Assembly (NCBI GenBank): GCA_030537635.1
Contig: JAUNVM010000010.1
Span: 10,932-70,363, forward strand
Reading direction: 5' to 3'
DNA length: 59,432 nucleotides
From: Flaviflexus sp.
GTDB taxonomy: Bacteria; Actinomycetota; Actinomycetes; Actinomycetales; Actinomycetaceae
Of the stretch, positions 26,398-34,819 are shown piece after piece. The translations under genes were made by a program, and so were the position numbers. How positions within the stretch are numbered: the first letter of the stretch is position 1; every line of letters starts with the position of its first letter. The notes below the pieces were generated by a model that worked only from the letters and a program-made list of their open reading frames with translations, did no database searches and was not told the DNA's origin.

Positions 26398-27048
26398 TTA
26401 CCACCAGATGGCGGCCGGATCCCAATGCCAGTTCTCGAACTCAGCCACGATCGGCTCAGTCCAGAAGCGGTTGGGCACACCGGTCTCGGGATCGGTGTGC
26501 AGCATCCAGCCGTTCTCCTCCGGAGAGTGAACGATGAACTGCAGGGTGTAGTCACCGGCCTCGAGAGCCGGGATGTTGAGGCCGTAGTGCGGGCCGTCCG
26601 AGGCGTTCATCGGCATGAGGGTGCCGCCCTGAACCTCGTTGTCGCCGTCCATGATCTTGTAGTCGACGGTGAGGCCGGGGATGAAGTCGCCGGCGCCGTA
26701 GCCGAGGCCATTGTCCTCGACGGCGGCAATGTCGGCCTCGATGTGCGCGGCGGCCTCGGCCGGGTCCACGCCCATCATCGGCTCCATGGGAACGGGCTGG
26801 AAGTACACGGCGGCAATCTTCAGCGGGCCCTCAAAGACCTCATCGCCAATCGGCTCCTCGCGGAAGCCGGCATCGCCGTCTTCGCCATCTTCAGCCGCGT
26901 CGCCCTCGGCGGCGCCCTCATCGGCACTCTCGTCGGCGCCCTCGGCGGCGGTCTCCTCGGGCTTCTCGTCATCGGACGAGCAGGCCGACAGGCCGCCCGC
27001 CAGTGCGATCGCGGCAAGCACGCCGGTCATCTTCTTCAGTGCGGTCAT
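26398..27048 (-). CDS. P19/Tpd-type iron-transport lipoprotein
   Basis: A 216-residue high-affinity iron-binding component of the FTR1 system. The signal peptide ends GLSAC (Cys23, lipid anchor) and is followed by a highly acidic linker (24-70). The P19 domain carries candidate metal ligands: His102 in AAHIEADI, Met145/Met147 in TLMPM, His154 in DGPHYG and His174 in FIVHSP. Known P19 proteins bind Cu and Fe through His and Met at such places. GGAGG precedes the ATG. Unlike the periplasmic Campylobacter protein, this one is membrane-tethered, as expected for a Gram-positive. Confidence 0.9.
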   Translation of the reverse strand: MTALKKMTGVLAAIALAGGLSACSSDDEKPEETAAEGADESADEGAAEGDAAEDGEDGDAGFREEPIGDEVFEGPLKIAAVYFQPVPMEPMMGVDPAEAAAHIEADIAAVEDNGLGYGAGDFIPGLTVDYKIMDGDNEVQGGTLMPMNASDGPHYGLNIPALEAGDYTLQFIVHSPEENGWMLHTDPETGVPNRFWTEPIVAEFENWHWDPAAIWW

Positions 27049-27081
27049 ATTTTCCTCCAGGGTTTGTGGGGATGGAAGCGA

Positions 27082-28683
27082 TTACTGGTTGATCTTCTGG
27101 CGCTGGTTGCGCCGATATCCAAAGATGAAGAGGCCAATAATCACGGCGAGAACGATAGCCTGGGCCGCTAGGCTCTCAACCTGGGGATAGATCCCCAGGA
27201 GATCAATGGTCGGCAGCCCCTCTAGCGGGGTGATGCCGATGGCATCGCCTTCCTGCAGTTCGCGGATGCCGGACCCGGTGAAGGTGAGGGCCATAAGCGC
27301 AAGCAGCAGGGAGGTGGCGATGAAGAACGGTCGAAGTGGAATCTTGATGCTGAGGAATCGAATCGCGAGGTAGACGACGAGGAGGGCGGCCACGCCGGCC
27401 CCCATGCCAAGCCACACAAGGTGGGTTTTACCCTCGGCGCTGGCAAGAATCGGCTGGTAGAAGAGGATCGTCTCGGCACCCTCGCGGACCACCGCGAGGA
27501 AGGCAACAAAGGCCAGGGAGGCCAGCGAACCCTTCGACAGGGAGGTATCAGTCTTGTCCTTGATGAACTTGTCCCACGCCGCCGCATCCGACTTACCGAT
27601 CATCCAGTTCGAGACGTAGACGAGCATGGCGACGGCGATGAGCGCGGTGACGCCCTCAATGATTTCCTGACTCTGTCCGGCCATGCCGGTGAGCGTGGAG
27701 ATAGCAATGGCGAGCAGCACGGAGACAGCAAGGGCCGCGAGCGCACCGAACCACACGACCTTCGTCTTGTCCTTGTGTCCGGACTTAACGAGGTAGGCGA
27801 TGACGGCGGCAACAACGAGCATGGCCTCAATGCCCTCGCGCAGGATAACGAGGAAGGCGGGAATGAAGACCCCGGCACTCGAGGTTTCCGCAACCGTACC
27901 GGTGGCGGTGCCATCGAAGCCGTCGAGTGTGTTGGCATCCTTGATGAGCTCGGGCTTGAGCTCCTCGATGCGGGTGGCCACCTCGTCATCCTTGCCGTCG
28001 TTCATGGCCTTCTTGATGAGCGCGAATTCGAGCTCGATGTGGGCGACGCGACCACCCGAGACCCGGGCCATCGTCATCTTTTCAAAGCCGGTGATTTCGT
28101 AGTGGCCGTAATAGGCCTCGTTGACGAGGTCCTTACCCTTGTCGGGATCCCCACCGTTGTAGGCCGCAAGAGCGTCGTCGAGCAGGCCGACCATGGTCGA
28201 AGCTGTTTGGCCCCACTTGCCGGGACTGATGACCAGATCATCGGCGGAGAGCTCTTCACCGTCCAGCTCTCGGGCACTCGAGGTGACGAGCGAATTCACC
28301 GCGTCGGAGTACTTGGCCACGCCCTCGGCGTCGCCCTCCTTAATCGACTTGGTGAGCATGCCGAAGTCCATGTCGATCTTGCCGGCATCCGCTCCCGACA
28401 GCTGACTGCTGATCTGCTCCTCGAGCCCCTTACCGCCGTAGACGTCGTAGCGGGCCTTTTTCACGAGCTCCCTGGCCGTTTCGGTATCGCCGGCCTCGAA
28501 AGCATCAACGGCCTCGTCGACGTATCCGGTGAGCTCCTCGGACACTCCCGTCCAGTGGTCATCCGCATCGGCTCCCTGAGCCATCGGAACGAGACAGAAG
28601 GACAACAGGAGAAAAGCAAAGGTGACGGCAAGAATGCGTTGGTATCGCGTCAATGACACCTTGACGGGTGACAGGGAGCTCAC
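27082..28683 (-). CDS. FTR1 family iron permease with fused extracytoplasmic domain
   Basis: The membrane channel of the iron importer. From GTG 28683 it has 533 residues. A signal/anchor helix (about 13-36) is followed by an extracytoplasmic helical domain (about 40-265) and seven helices carrying the two FTR1 iron motifs, LREGIEAML (REGIE 282-286) and VREGAETIL (REGAE 400-404). I prefer GTG 28683 because GAAAGGGG lies at correct spacing; a TTG at 28701 would place the Shine-Dalgarno inside the gene. It is the first gene of the operon and sits behind two iron boxes. Confidence 0.93.
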   Translation of the reverse strand: MSSLSPVKVSLTRYQRILAVTFAFLLLSFCLVPMAQGADADDHWTGVSEELTGYVDEAVDAFEAGDTETARELVKKARYDVYGGKGLEEQISSQLSGADAGKIDMDFGMLTKSIKEGDAEGVAKYSDAVNSLVTSSARELDGEELSADDLVISPGKWGQTASTMVGLLDDALAAYNGGDPDKGKDLVNEAYYGHYEITGFEKMTMARVSGGRVAHIELEFALIKKAMNDGKDDEVATRIEELKPELIKDANTLDGFDGTATGTVAETSSAGVFIPAFLVILREGIEAMLVVAAVIAYLVKSGHKDKTKVVWFGALAALAVSVLLAIAISTLTGMAGQSQEIIEGVTALIAVAMLVYVSNWMIGKSDAAAWDKFIKDKTDTSLSKGSLASLAFVAFLAVVREGAETILFYQPILASAEGKTHLVWLGMGAGVAALLVVYLAIRFLSIKIPLRPFFIATSLLLALMALTFTGSGIRELQEGDAIGITPLEGLPTIDLLGIYPQVESLAAQAIVLAVIIGLFIFGYRRNQRQKINQ

Positions 28684-28704
28684 GGCTACCCCTTTCAGCA
28701 AACA

Positions 28705-28723
28705 GTAGGGATGGCTGGCCTCA
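28705..28723 (-). promoter_or_regulatory. Downstream DtxR/IdeR-like iron box
   Basis: Plus-strand GTAGGGATGGCTGGCCTCA matches the 19-bp consensus TTAGGTTAGCCTAACCTAA at about 11-12 positions. It shares TAGG and GCTGGCCTCA with the box 36 bp upstream and lies in the predicted 5' leader. Confidence 0.55.
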
Positions 28724-28737
28724 ATCAGCCACCTCTC

Positions 28738-28767
28738 ATATTAGGTTCTGCTGGCCTCATCCTGCAA
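28738..28767 (-). promoter_or_regulatory. Promoter of the iron operon
   Basis: On the minus strand TTGCAG (28767-28762) and TAATAT (28743-28738) are separated by 18 bp, a good sigma-70-type pair. The upstream iron box covers the spacer and part of the -10. Confidence 0.65.
28741..28759 (-). promoter_or_regulatory. Upstream DtxR/IdeR-like iron box
   Basis: Plus-strand TTAGGTTCTGCTGGCCTCA matches the DtxR/IdeR consensus at 13 of 19 positions, 14 if the central base may be G or C. It overlaps the -10 element, so an iron-loaded DtxR-type repressor would block transcription. Confidence 0.7.
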
Positions 28768-29106
28768 ATACCCTGGGGAAAATTGGTTCCGCGACACAGC
28801 GTGCGCAAACGCGAGAAAATCTCACAATGAACACTTTTAGCCACGTTCAGATCTGGCGCAAAATAGACTGATAGCAATTAATCGCCCTCAAATCGCGAGG
28901 TTGACAGGCTGATTGCGCGACACGCGCGAGAGGCTTCAAGCCCGGCGACCTCGCGCCTCAATGATCGGCCGACAGGCCGCACACCCCATCACGGTTGAGC
29001 CCGAGGCGGCAGCAGGGGCACCACGAGACAACTCCACGGACCACACATACGTGACTTCTTTTTCTGGATCTATTCAATTACTAGTTTAGGAAAAGGTTGC
29101 TCTGGA

Positions 29107-29910
29107 TTACTCATCGTCCCGATTGGAAAAGCGGCGATAGTGGCCGATGGTGCGATATCCGAGCCGGCGGTAGACAGGTTCTCCCAGGTCAGAAGCTTGA
29201 AGAATGACTTCGTGGCAGCCGCGCTCGAAGGCGAGGTTCGTCAGGGCGGCCGCAACGGCCGAGCCAAGACCTTCACCGCGCCGATCTTCTCGGGTAGCCA
29301 CGTAGTATAGGCCCCCGCGACCCTCCGCTAGGGTGAGCAGGGCGCAGCTCGCTCCCCCGTCCGCAACCGCAACAGCGGCACGGTCCGACAGCCACAGGGG
29401 ATTGTCCACAAATCGCTGAGCAACGGGCCGGGGTAGATTGAAGCACTCGGCGATGGTGGAAGCGGCGGCACCGAGCAGTTCCACACTGTCTTCATCGACG
29501 ATGGTGACGCTATCAGGGCTCCTGTCCGCGGAGGCATCGGTCAGCTTCGTTTGCCCCTCATCAACGCACGTGGCAGCGGGAGGCGGAGACTGCAGGGACA
29601 TGATCGGAGTGGGCGTGCCCTTGGGTTCGAAGCCGGCCGGTGCAATGGCGCGGGCAACCGGCTCGGCAACCCCGGCCGGGCACAGCAGGTTCCACTTGAG
29701 GGAGGTATCGAGACCGGTAAGCACCTGCGCCACCTGGTCGAGGTCGGGATCCTCGCCGACGAGGATCCCGCGCAGGTGAACATCGGCCACCTCGGTTCCC
29801 ATGTCGTGCACGCAAAAACCCCGATATTCGGTGAAGCGACCGCCCACCGCGGTCATGCGCTGGCGGATGGTGGCAACGAGCTGTTCGTGCGCCCCGGTTA
29901 CCTCACTCAT
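29107..29910 (-). CDS. GNAT family N-acetyltransferase
   Basis: A 267-residue protein. The C-terminal half is a GNAT domain with the acetyl-CoA-binding segment VATREDRRGEGLGSAV and the terminal GEPVYRRLGYRTIGHY motif. The N-terminal 130 residues look like a degenerate second GNAT-like domain. ATG 29910 begins MSEVTGAHEQL; the frame stays open to 30072 but that extension overlaps the transporter gene and is Pro/Ser-rich without family resemblance. It starts 31 bp after the MFS-like gene and is probably co-transcribed. Substrate unknown. Confidence 0.83.
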   Translation of the reverse strand: MSEVTGAHEQLVATIRQRMTAVGGRFTEYRGFCVHDMGTEVADVHLRGILVGEDPDLDQVAQVLTGLDTSLKWNLLCPAGVAEPVARAIAPAGFEPKGTPTPIMSLQSPPPAATCVDEGQTKLTDASADRSPDSVTIVDEDSVELLGAAASTIAECFNLPRPVAQRFVDNPLWLSDRAAVAVADGGASCALLTLAEGRGGLYYVATREDRRGEGLGSAVAAALTNLAFERGCHEVILQASDLGEPVYRRLGYRTIGHYRRFSNRDDE

Positions 29911-29941
29911 AGTCGCCTTTCTCCCGGTTCCCGCCTCTAGA

Positions 29942-31159
29942 TTAGCAGCTGGAATGCTGTCCCGGCCGAACCTCCCGGGGATGTCCTTCTCTGCCGGGCA
30001 GGCCGGTGGCCGCGGGTGGAAGAAGTGGTAGGGCAACGGCGAGGAAGAGGGCAACGGCGAAGATGTGCCCACCGCCGAGAAAGATCCCGGGGGCGACCAG
30101 GGCCCCGGCTGCGGTGGCGAGCCCCAGGGCCGCCCGCACGGCCCGCGGGCTCACCCCACAGCGCGCGGGAAGCTCGAGGGCGATGAGCGCGGCGATGGAG
30201 AAGGCGAGAGCCGAGGAGATGAGGGAGGCGGCGAGCAGAAACAATCCGGCGGGTGCGGCGATGTACCGGACTGCGCACCAGGTGCCGATAAGCCCGGCCG
30301 CAAGCAGGAGGGAACCGAGTCGATGCAGGTGGGCGAGCGTTCCCGGGACGCTGCGCATCCGCGAGTCAAGGACCCGAATCAGAAGCAGGTAGGCGGTGAG
30401 GCAGGCGAGGCTCATGACGGAGATGGTCCAGGCGGGAACCGCTTCCCACCGGGTGATCCAGGCCGCGAGACCCACGGTGGGCAGGCCCGAGCCGAGGCCG
30501 AGGACGATGACGAGGAGGAACGGCACCGCCAGCTGCGCAAGCCCTCGCCGACCGTGGTGACGGGGACCTGTGCGCCGGGCTCCCGGCCCGCCGGCCGGGC
30601 AGCGCAGGGACCAGGAGGACATGATGCCCGCCGCGCTTGCCCCCAGGGCAAGCAGCAGGGGCAGATACCGCTGATCGCGCGGAACGAGCGTGATGATGAC
30701 GGTGGCGAGTGCGATCGAGACCTCAGTGGCGAGAAAGAAGACCCGGCCCATGGTCCGGCCAAGGCCCGGCCGGCGCTCCGGGGTGATGATCGCGGCGCGC
30801 ACGGCATCCTTGGCCGGCCCACTCATCCGAGCCAGCGCGGCGGCAAGGCAGGCCTGGACGACCAGAACGTGGCCGAGTGAGGCGGCAACAATCAGCCAGC
30901 CCACGGCAAGGATCTGCGCCGCCTCGATGACCTGCAGGATGCGGGCTGGCGGCAGGCGTACGGTGAGACGCTCAACCAGCCATGAGCCCAGCGCCCCCAG
31001 CGCCAGGCCCACGGCGAGCGGCGCAACGGCGATCGTGCCCTCGGCGGACAGATCGGCCCCCGCGAAGAGGAGGAAGGGAATGGTGATCAGCGCGACAGAG
31101 ACCTGCACCCCGTCGGCGAGAATAGTCGCGATCACGCGGCGCTCTTCGTAACTGACCAT
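29942..31159 (-). CDS. MFS-like membrane transporter
   Basis: A 405-residue protein with about 11-12 predicted helices and short loops. The loop between helices 4 and 5 (ARMSGPAKDAVRAAIITPE...GRTMGRVFF) resembles MFS drug/efflux carriers of the NreB/enterobactin-exporter kind. ATG 31159 is preceded by GGAGGT; a GTG at 31174 lies before that site and is rejected. Lies between the GNAT gene and the housekeeping ABC-F gene. Substrate cannot be inferred; efflux is the usual role. Confidence 0.75.
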   Translation of the reverse strand: MVSYEERRVIATILADGVQVSVALITIPFLLFAGADLSAEGTIAVAPLAVGLALGALGSWLVERLTVRLPPARILQVIEAAQILAVGWLIVAASLGHVLVVQACLAAALARMSGPAKDAVRAAIITPERRPGLGRTMGRVFFLATEVSIALATVIITLVPRDQRYLPLLLALGASAAGIMSSWSLRCPAGGPGARRTGPRHHGRRGLAQLAVPFLLVIVLGLGSGLPTVGLAAWITRWEAVPAWTISVMSLACLTAYLLLIRVLDSRMRSVPGTLAHLHRLGSLLLAAGLIGTWCAVRYIAAPAGLFLLAASLISSALAFSIAALIALELPARCGVSPRAVRAALGLATAAGALVAPGIFLGGGHIFAVALFLAVALPLLPPAATGLPGREGHPREVRPGQHSSC

Positions 31160-31308
31160 GGCGACCTCCCGCACTCACGCTAACACGCCGGGCATAACGG
31201 ACCTTGGGGGTGCGCGGGATGATCCACCCCCGGCGGGCTCGGCCAGCAGGCCGCTTCAGCAGGCACCGCCACCGGGCAGCGCACGTTAAGCCTGGCGGGA
31301 GGTGCGCC

Positions 31309-33093
31309 CTAGTCCTCGAGGGCCTCGGCGAGTTCGATCCAGCGCTCTTCCAGCTCGGCGATCTGGGCGCGAAGCTCATCGAGCTTCGCGGTGTAGCCGG
31401 TCAGCCCCTCGTAGTCGCTTTGATCGTGCGCGGCCATATCCTCGTGCACGGCCTCGACCTCCTCTTCGAGGCGGCCGAGTCGGCGTTCGATGGAGGCGGC
31501 ATCCTTGCGGGCCCGGTGCCGCTCGGCTCCGGTGAGCCCGCCCTCCTCGCCTTCCGCCTCGCCGCCCTCGTTTTCGTCGCGGCTGGCTGCGGCCTGCCGC
31601 ACGAGGGCGAGATATTCATCGATTCCGCCGGGCAGGTGGCGCAGCGAGGAGCCGATGACGGCGTATTGCTGATCGGTGACCCGCTCGAGGAGATAGCGGT
31701 CGTGGGAGACGACGATGAGGGTGCCGGGCCAGGAATCAAGCAGGTCCTCCATGGCCGCCAGCATGTCCGCATCCACGTCATTGGTGGGCTCGTCGAGCAG
31801 GATGACATTAGGCTCATCCAGCAAAAGGAGCAGCAGCTGGAGGCGGCGGCGCTGCCCGCCGGACAGCTCGCCCACCCGGGCCGAGAGGTGCGCCCGAGCA
31901 AAGCCAAGGCGCTCGAGCAGCTGGGCCGGGGTGACGTCCTTGCCGTCGAGGGGGAAGGTGGTTTTGGTGCGGGCGAGAACCTCGCGGACCCGATCGGTGG
32001 CGATGTCGGCGAGCTGGGAAAAGCCCTGATCGAGGATTCCCATGCGCACGGTTTTGCCGTGGGTGACGCGGCCGGATGTCGGGGTGAGCTCGCCGGAGAT
32101 GAGGCCGAGCAGGGTGGACTTTCCGGCCCCGTTGGCGCCGAGGATGCCGGTGCGCTCACCCGGGGCAAGCCGCCAGGTGACATCCGAGAGCACCTCGTGG
32201 TCACCGTAGGAAAAGCCGGCATCAACCAGGTCGACAACCTTCTTGCCCAGCCGGGCCACGGCGAGGCGGCGCAGCTGCAGCTCATCGCGCGGCGGCGGCT
32301 CGGCCGCGATGAGCTCGTTGGCGGCCTCGATACGGAATTTGGGCTTGGAGGTGCGGGCGGGCGCGCCCCGGCGCAGCCAGGCGAGCTCCTTGCGCATGAG
32401 GTTCTTCCGCTTGGCTTCGATGGCGGCGGCCTGGCGGTCCCGCTCCACCCGGGCCAGCACGTAGGCGGCATAGCCGCCCTCGAATTCGTCGACCACACCA
32501 TCGTGAACCTCCCACATGGAGGTGCAGACCTCGTCGAGGAACCAGCGGTCGTGGGTGATGACAAGCAGGCTGCCGCTGCCCCGGGGCCAGCGCGTCTTGA
32601 GGTGCTGGGCGAGCCAGTGAATGGCGGGCAGGTCGAGGTGGTTGGTGGGCTCATCCAGCGCGATGATGTCCCAGTCGCCGGTCAGCAGCGCGGCGAGGGC
32701 GACGCGGCGGCGCTGCCCGCCGGACAGTTCCCCGATCCGAGCATCGAATGGAACGTCGCTGACGAGACCATCAAGCACCTCGCGCACGGCCGGATCCGAG
32801 GCCCACACGTGCTCGGGCACGTCCCCGACGATCGAGGTGATGACGGTGGCATCTTCGTCCAGCTCATCGCGCTGACGCAGTACCCCCATGGTCACCCCGC
32901 CCCGGCGGGTGACCAGGCCCTCGGTGGGTTCCAGCTGTCCGGAGAGGACGGCAAGGAGGGAGGATTTACCGTCGCCGTTGCGGCCGACGATGCCGATGCG
33001 GTCGCCGGCGTCAATGCCGAGGGTGACGCCATCGAGGACGCGTCGGGTCGGATACTCAAGAACGAGGCGCTGCCCGCCAAGCACGTGTGCCAC
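31309..33093 (-). CDS. ABC-F family ATPase (Uup/EttA-like)
   Basis: A soluble twin-ATPase translation factor of 594 residues without membrane segments. First cassette: GRNGDGKSS, LSGGQRRRV, IIALDEPTNHLD. The linker (about 235-270) is Lys/Arg-rich (AAIEAKRKNLMRKELAWLRR). Second cassette: GANGAGKST, LSGGQRRRL, VILLDEPTNDVD. A C-terminal coiled coil of about 65 residues (EERRL...LEEEVEAVHED type) is of the Uup kind. It abuts ispE by one shared base. Established members act on the ribosome; a resistance role is possible but unsupported here. Confidence 0.9.
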   Translation of the reverse strand: MAHVLGGQRLVLEYPTRRVLDGVTLGIDAGDRIGIVGRNGDGKSSLLAVLSGQLEPTEGLVTRRGGVTMGVLRQRDELDEDATVITSIVGDVPEHVWASDPAVREVLDGLVSDVPFDARIGELSGGQRRRVALAALLTGDWDIIALDEPTNHLDLPAIHWLAQHLKTRWPRGSGSLLVITHDRWFLDEVCTSMWEVHDGVVDEFEGGYAAYVLARVERDRQAAAIEAKRKNLMRKELAWLRRGAPARTSKPKFRIEAANELIAAEPPPRDELQLRRLAVARLGKKVVDLVDAGFSYGDHEVLSDVTWRLAPGERTGILGANGAGKSTLLGLISGELTPTSGRVTHGKTVRMGILDQGFSQLADIATDRVREVLARTKTTFPLDGKDVTPAQLLERLGFARAHLSARVGELSGGQRRRLQLLLLLLDEPNVILLDEPTNDVDADMLAAMEDLLDSWPGTLIVVSHDRYLLERVTDQQYAVIGSSLRHLPGGIDEYLALVRQAAASRDENEGGEAEGEEGGLTGAERHRARKDAASIERRLGRLEEEVEAVHEDMAAHDQSDYEGLTGYTAKLDELRAQIAELEERWIELAEALED

Positions 33094-33971
33094 TAGCGCT
33101 CCACCACGTGGGTGCCGGCCGCCGGCCCGTTGGCCCGGATCGCGGTGTGTCCCTCGGCCCGCAGCGCCCCGGCGAGCAAATCGGCCTCGGTGGAATCGGC
33201 GCAGAGAATCCCGATGGTGGGGCCCGAGCCGGACAGGATGGTGGCCAGCGCCCGGTCCGAGCTCAGCAGCTCGGCCAAATCCGGGCGCAGCTGAAGCGCG
33301 GCCTCGGTGAGATCGTTGATGAGATACGGGGCCAGGGCGGAAAGATCGGGGCCGGCGAGCGCCTCAATGAGCTCATCAACCTCCGCGGGCTCGTGCGGCT
33401 CGGGGCGCAGCTCATCGTAGGCGGCGAAGACGGCGGGCGTCGACAGGCCGCGGGTTGAAGTGACAAGCACCCAGCAGTGGAAAGCGCCCACCCGCAGCGG
33501 GCTCAGCTGCTCGCCTCGCCCCCGTCCAAGCGCGAGTCCACCGCGCAAAGAGAAGGGCACATCGGAGCCGAGCTCCGCAGCAAGCTCGGCAAGCTCATCC
33601 GCGTTGAGCCCGAGCTCCCACAGTTCATTGAGCCCGACCAGGGTGGCTGCGGCGTCCGCGCTCCCTCCGGCCATGCCGCCCGCCACGGGAATGCGCTTGG
33701 TCAAGGTGAGCCGGGCGCCGCGTTCCGTGCCGGTTTTCCGGCGCAGCGCCGCGGCGGCCTTCGCCATGAGATTGTCCTCCCCGAGCGGGACTCCGGCCAC
33801 CTCGTCGGCTAGCCGAATCTCGAGGCCGCCTTCGGCCTCCTCCGCCACGACCTCGTCGAACAGGTCGAGGGAGGAAAAGACGGTGGTCAGCGGGTGAAAG
33901 CCGTCGGGGCGGGGCGAGCCCACCCGAAGGGCAAGATTGATTTTCGCGGGGGCAAGTACGTGAACGGACAC
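33093..33971 (-). CDS. ispE: 4-diphosphocytidyl-2-C-methyl-D-erythritol kinase
   Basis: ATP-dependent kinase of the MEP isoprenoid pathway, GHMP superfamily, 292 residues. The N-terminus VHVLAPAKINLALRVG carries the substrate-binding motif and PVAGGMAGGSADAAATL is the GHMP ATP loop. The C-terminal SGSGPTIG motif is present. The start is GTG 33971; the frame continues upstream into rsmA but without resemblance to the family. It begins 17 bp after the rsmA stop, the usual actinobacterial pairing. Confidence 0.95.
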   Translation of the reverse strand: MSVHVLAPAKINLALRVGSPRPDGFHPLTTVFSSLDLFDEVVAEEAEGGLEIRLADEVAGVPLGEDNLMAKAAAALRRKTGTERGARLTLTKRIPVAGGMAGGSADAAATLVGLNELWELGLNADELAELAAELGSDVPFSLRGGLALGRGRGEQLSPLRVGAFHCWVLVTSTRGLSTPAVFAAYDELRPEPHEPAEVDELIEALAGPDLSALAPYLINDLTEAALQLRPDLAELLSSDRALATILSGSGPTIGILCADSTEADLLAGALRAEGHTAIRANGPAAGTHVVER

Positions 33972-33988
33972 GTCTTTAAGGATAGCGG

Positions 33989-34819
33989 TTAGGCGTGGGA
34001 CGCAATTGCGCAGACATCGCCGATCGACAACCGCTCGGCCCGCTGCTTGGGGTCGATACCCGCGGCGGACAGGATCTCCTCGGCCCGCTGCGGGGAGCCC
34101 GCCCACCGGGCGAGGGACTGGCGCAGCGTCTTGCGCCGCTGAGAGAAGGCGGCGTCGATGATGGCGAAGCAGGCCTCGCGGTCCGTTCCCGGGGCGGGGG
34201 CGCGGTCGATGCGCACGAGGGCGGAATCGACGTTGGGCACCGGCCAGAACACGCTGCGCGGAATAAGTGGGCCACGGCTCACCTTGCCATACCAAGCAGC
34301 CTTGAGGCTCGGCACGCCGTAGGTGCGCGATCCGGGATCGGCGGCGAGGCGGTCCGCGACCTCCTTTTGCACCATGACGTCGACAACCTCGAGGCTGTCC
34401 AGCTCTTCCAGGGCCCGCAAAATCGCCGGAACGGCCACGTTGTAGGGCAGGTTGGCCACGAGCTTGCTCGGCGCTTCGGCCAACTGCTCGGCCGTGAGCT
34501 GCAGGGCATCACCCTCAATGACGCGAAGATTCTTATAGCCGCGCTCGGCCACGGTTTGCGGCAGGCGGGCGGCGAGCCTGGGGTCGATTTCCAGGGCGGT
34601 GACGTGCGCGCCGGCCTCGAGCAGGGCGAGGGTGAGGGAGCCCAGGCCGGGACCGATTTCGAGGACCCGGTCACCGGGTTCGACCCCGGCATGCCGCACA
34701 ATCTTGGCGGTGGTGCCGGGGTCGATGACAAAGTTCTGCCCCAGCGTCTTGGTGGGGCGCAGGTTGAGTTCGCGGGCTAGCGCCCGGATCTCACCGGCTC
34801 CGAACTCAGTACCAGCCAA
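33989..34819 (-). CDS. rsmA: 16S rRNA dimethyladenosine transferase
   Basis: Dimethylates A1518/A1519 of 16S rRNA (KsgA). Motifs: LRPTKTLGQNFVIDPG, the SAM loop VLEIGPGLGSLTLAL, the acidic ALEIDPRLA and the catalytic NLPYNVAVP. The start is unclear. TTG 34819 gives 276 residues and overlaps the end of the upstream secreted-protein gene by 14 bp, fitting translational coupling, but no good ribosome binding site is seen. ATG 34891 would add 24 residues and overlap further. Function is certain. Confidence 0.93.
   Translation of the reverse strand: MAGTEFGAGEIRALARELNLRPTKTLGQNFVIDPGTTAKIVRHAGVEPGDRVLEIGPGLGSLTLALLEAGAHVTALEIDPRLAARLPQTVAERGYKNLRVIEGDALQLTAEQLAEAPSKLVANLPYNVAVPAILRALEELDSLEVVDVMVQKEVADRLAADPGSRTYGVPSLKAAWYGKVSRGPLIPRSVFWPVPNVDSALVRIDRAPAPGTDREACFAIIDAAFSQRRKTLRQSLARWAGSPQRAEEILSAAGIDPKQRAERLSIGDVCAIASHA

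Larger units (their letters stand above)
28684..29106. promoter_or_regulatory. Intergenic region upstream of the iron operon
   Basis: About 420 bp. The first 85 bp hold the iron-operon promoter and two iron-box candidates. The rest (28770-29106) shows no gene; it has one 8-bp inverted repeat (CGCGAGGT 28895-28902 with ACCTCGCG 28948-28955) that I cannot assign. Confidence 0.5.

Noticed and set aside
28895..28955. 8-bp inverted repeat CGCGAGGT/ACCTCGCG upstream of the iron operon
   Set aside because: 45-nt loop and GC-rich arms make it unremarkable; no promoter or gene nearby uses it.
29911..30072. N-terminal extension of the GNAT protein
   Set aside because: It overlaps the transporter gene, is Pro/Ser-rich and lies upstream of an ATG with normal family sequence.
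31204..33096. Plus-strand open frame of about 630 codons opposite the ABC-F gene
   Set aside because: Antisense artefact; composition Gly/Glu/Leu-rich with no recognisable motif.
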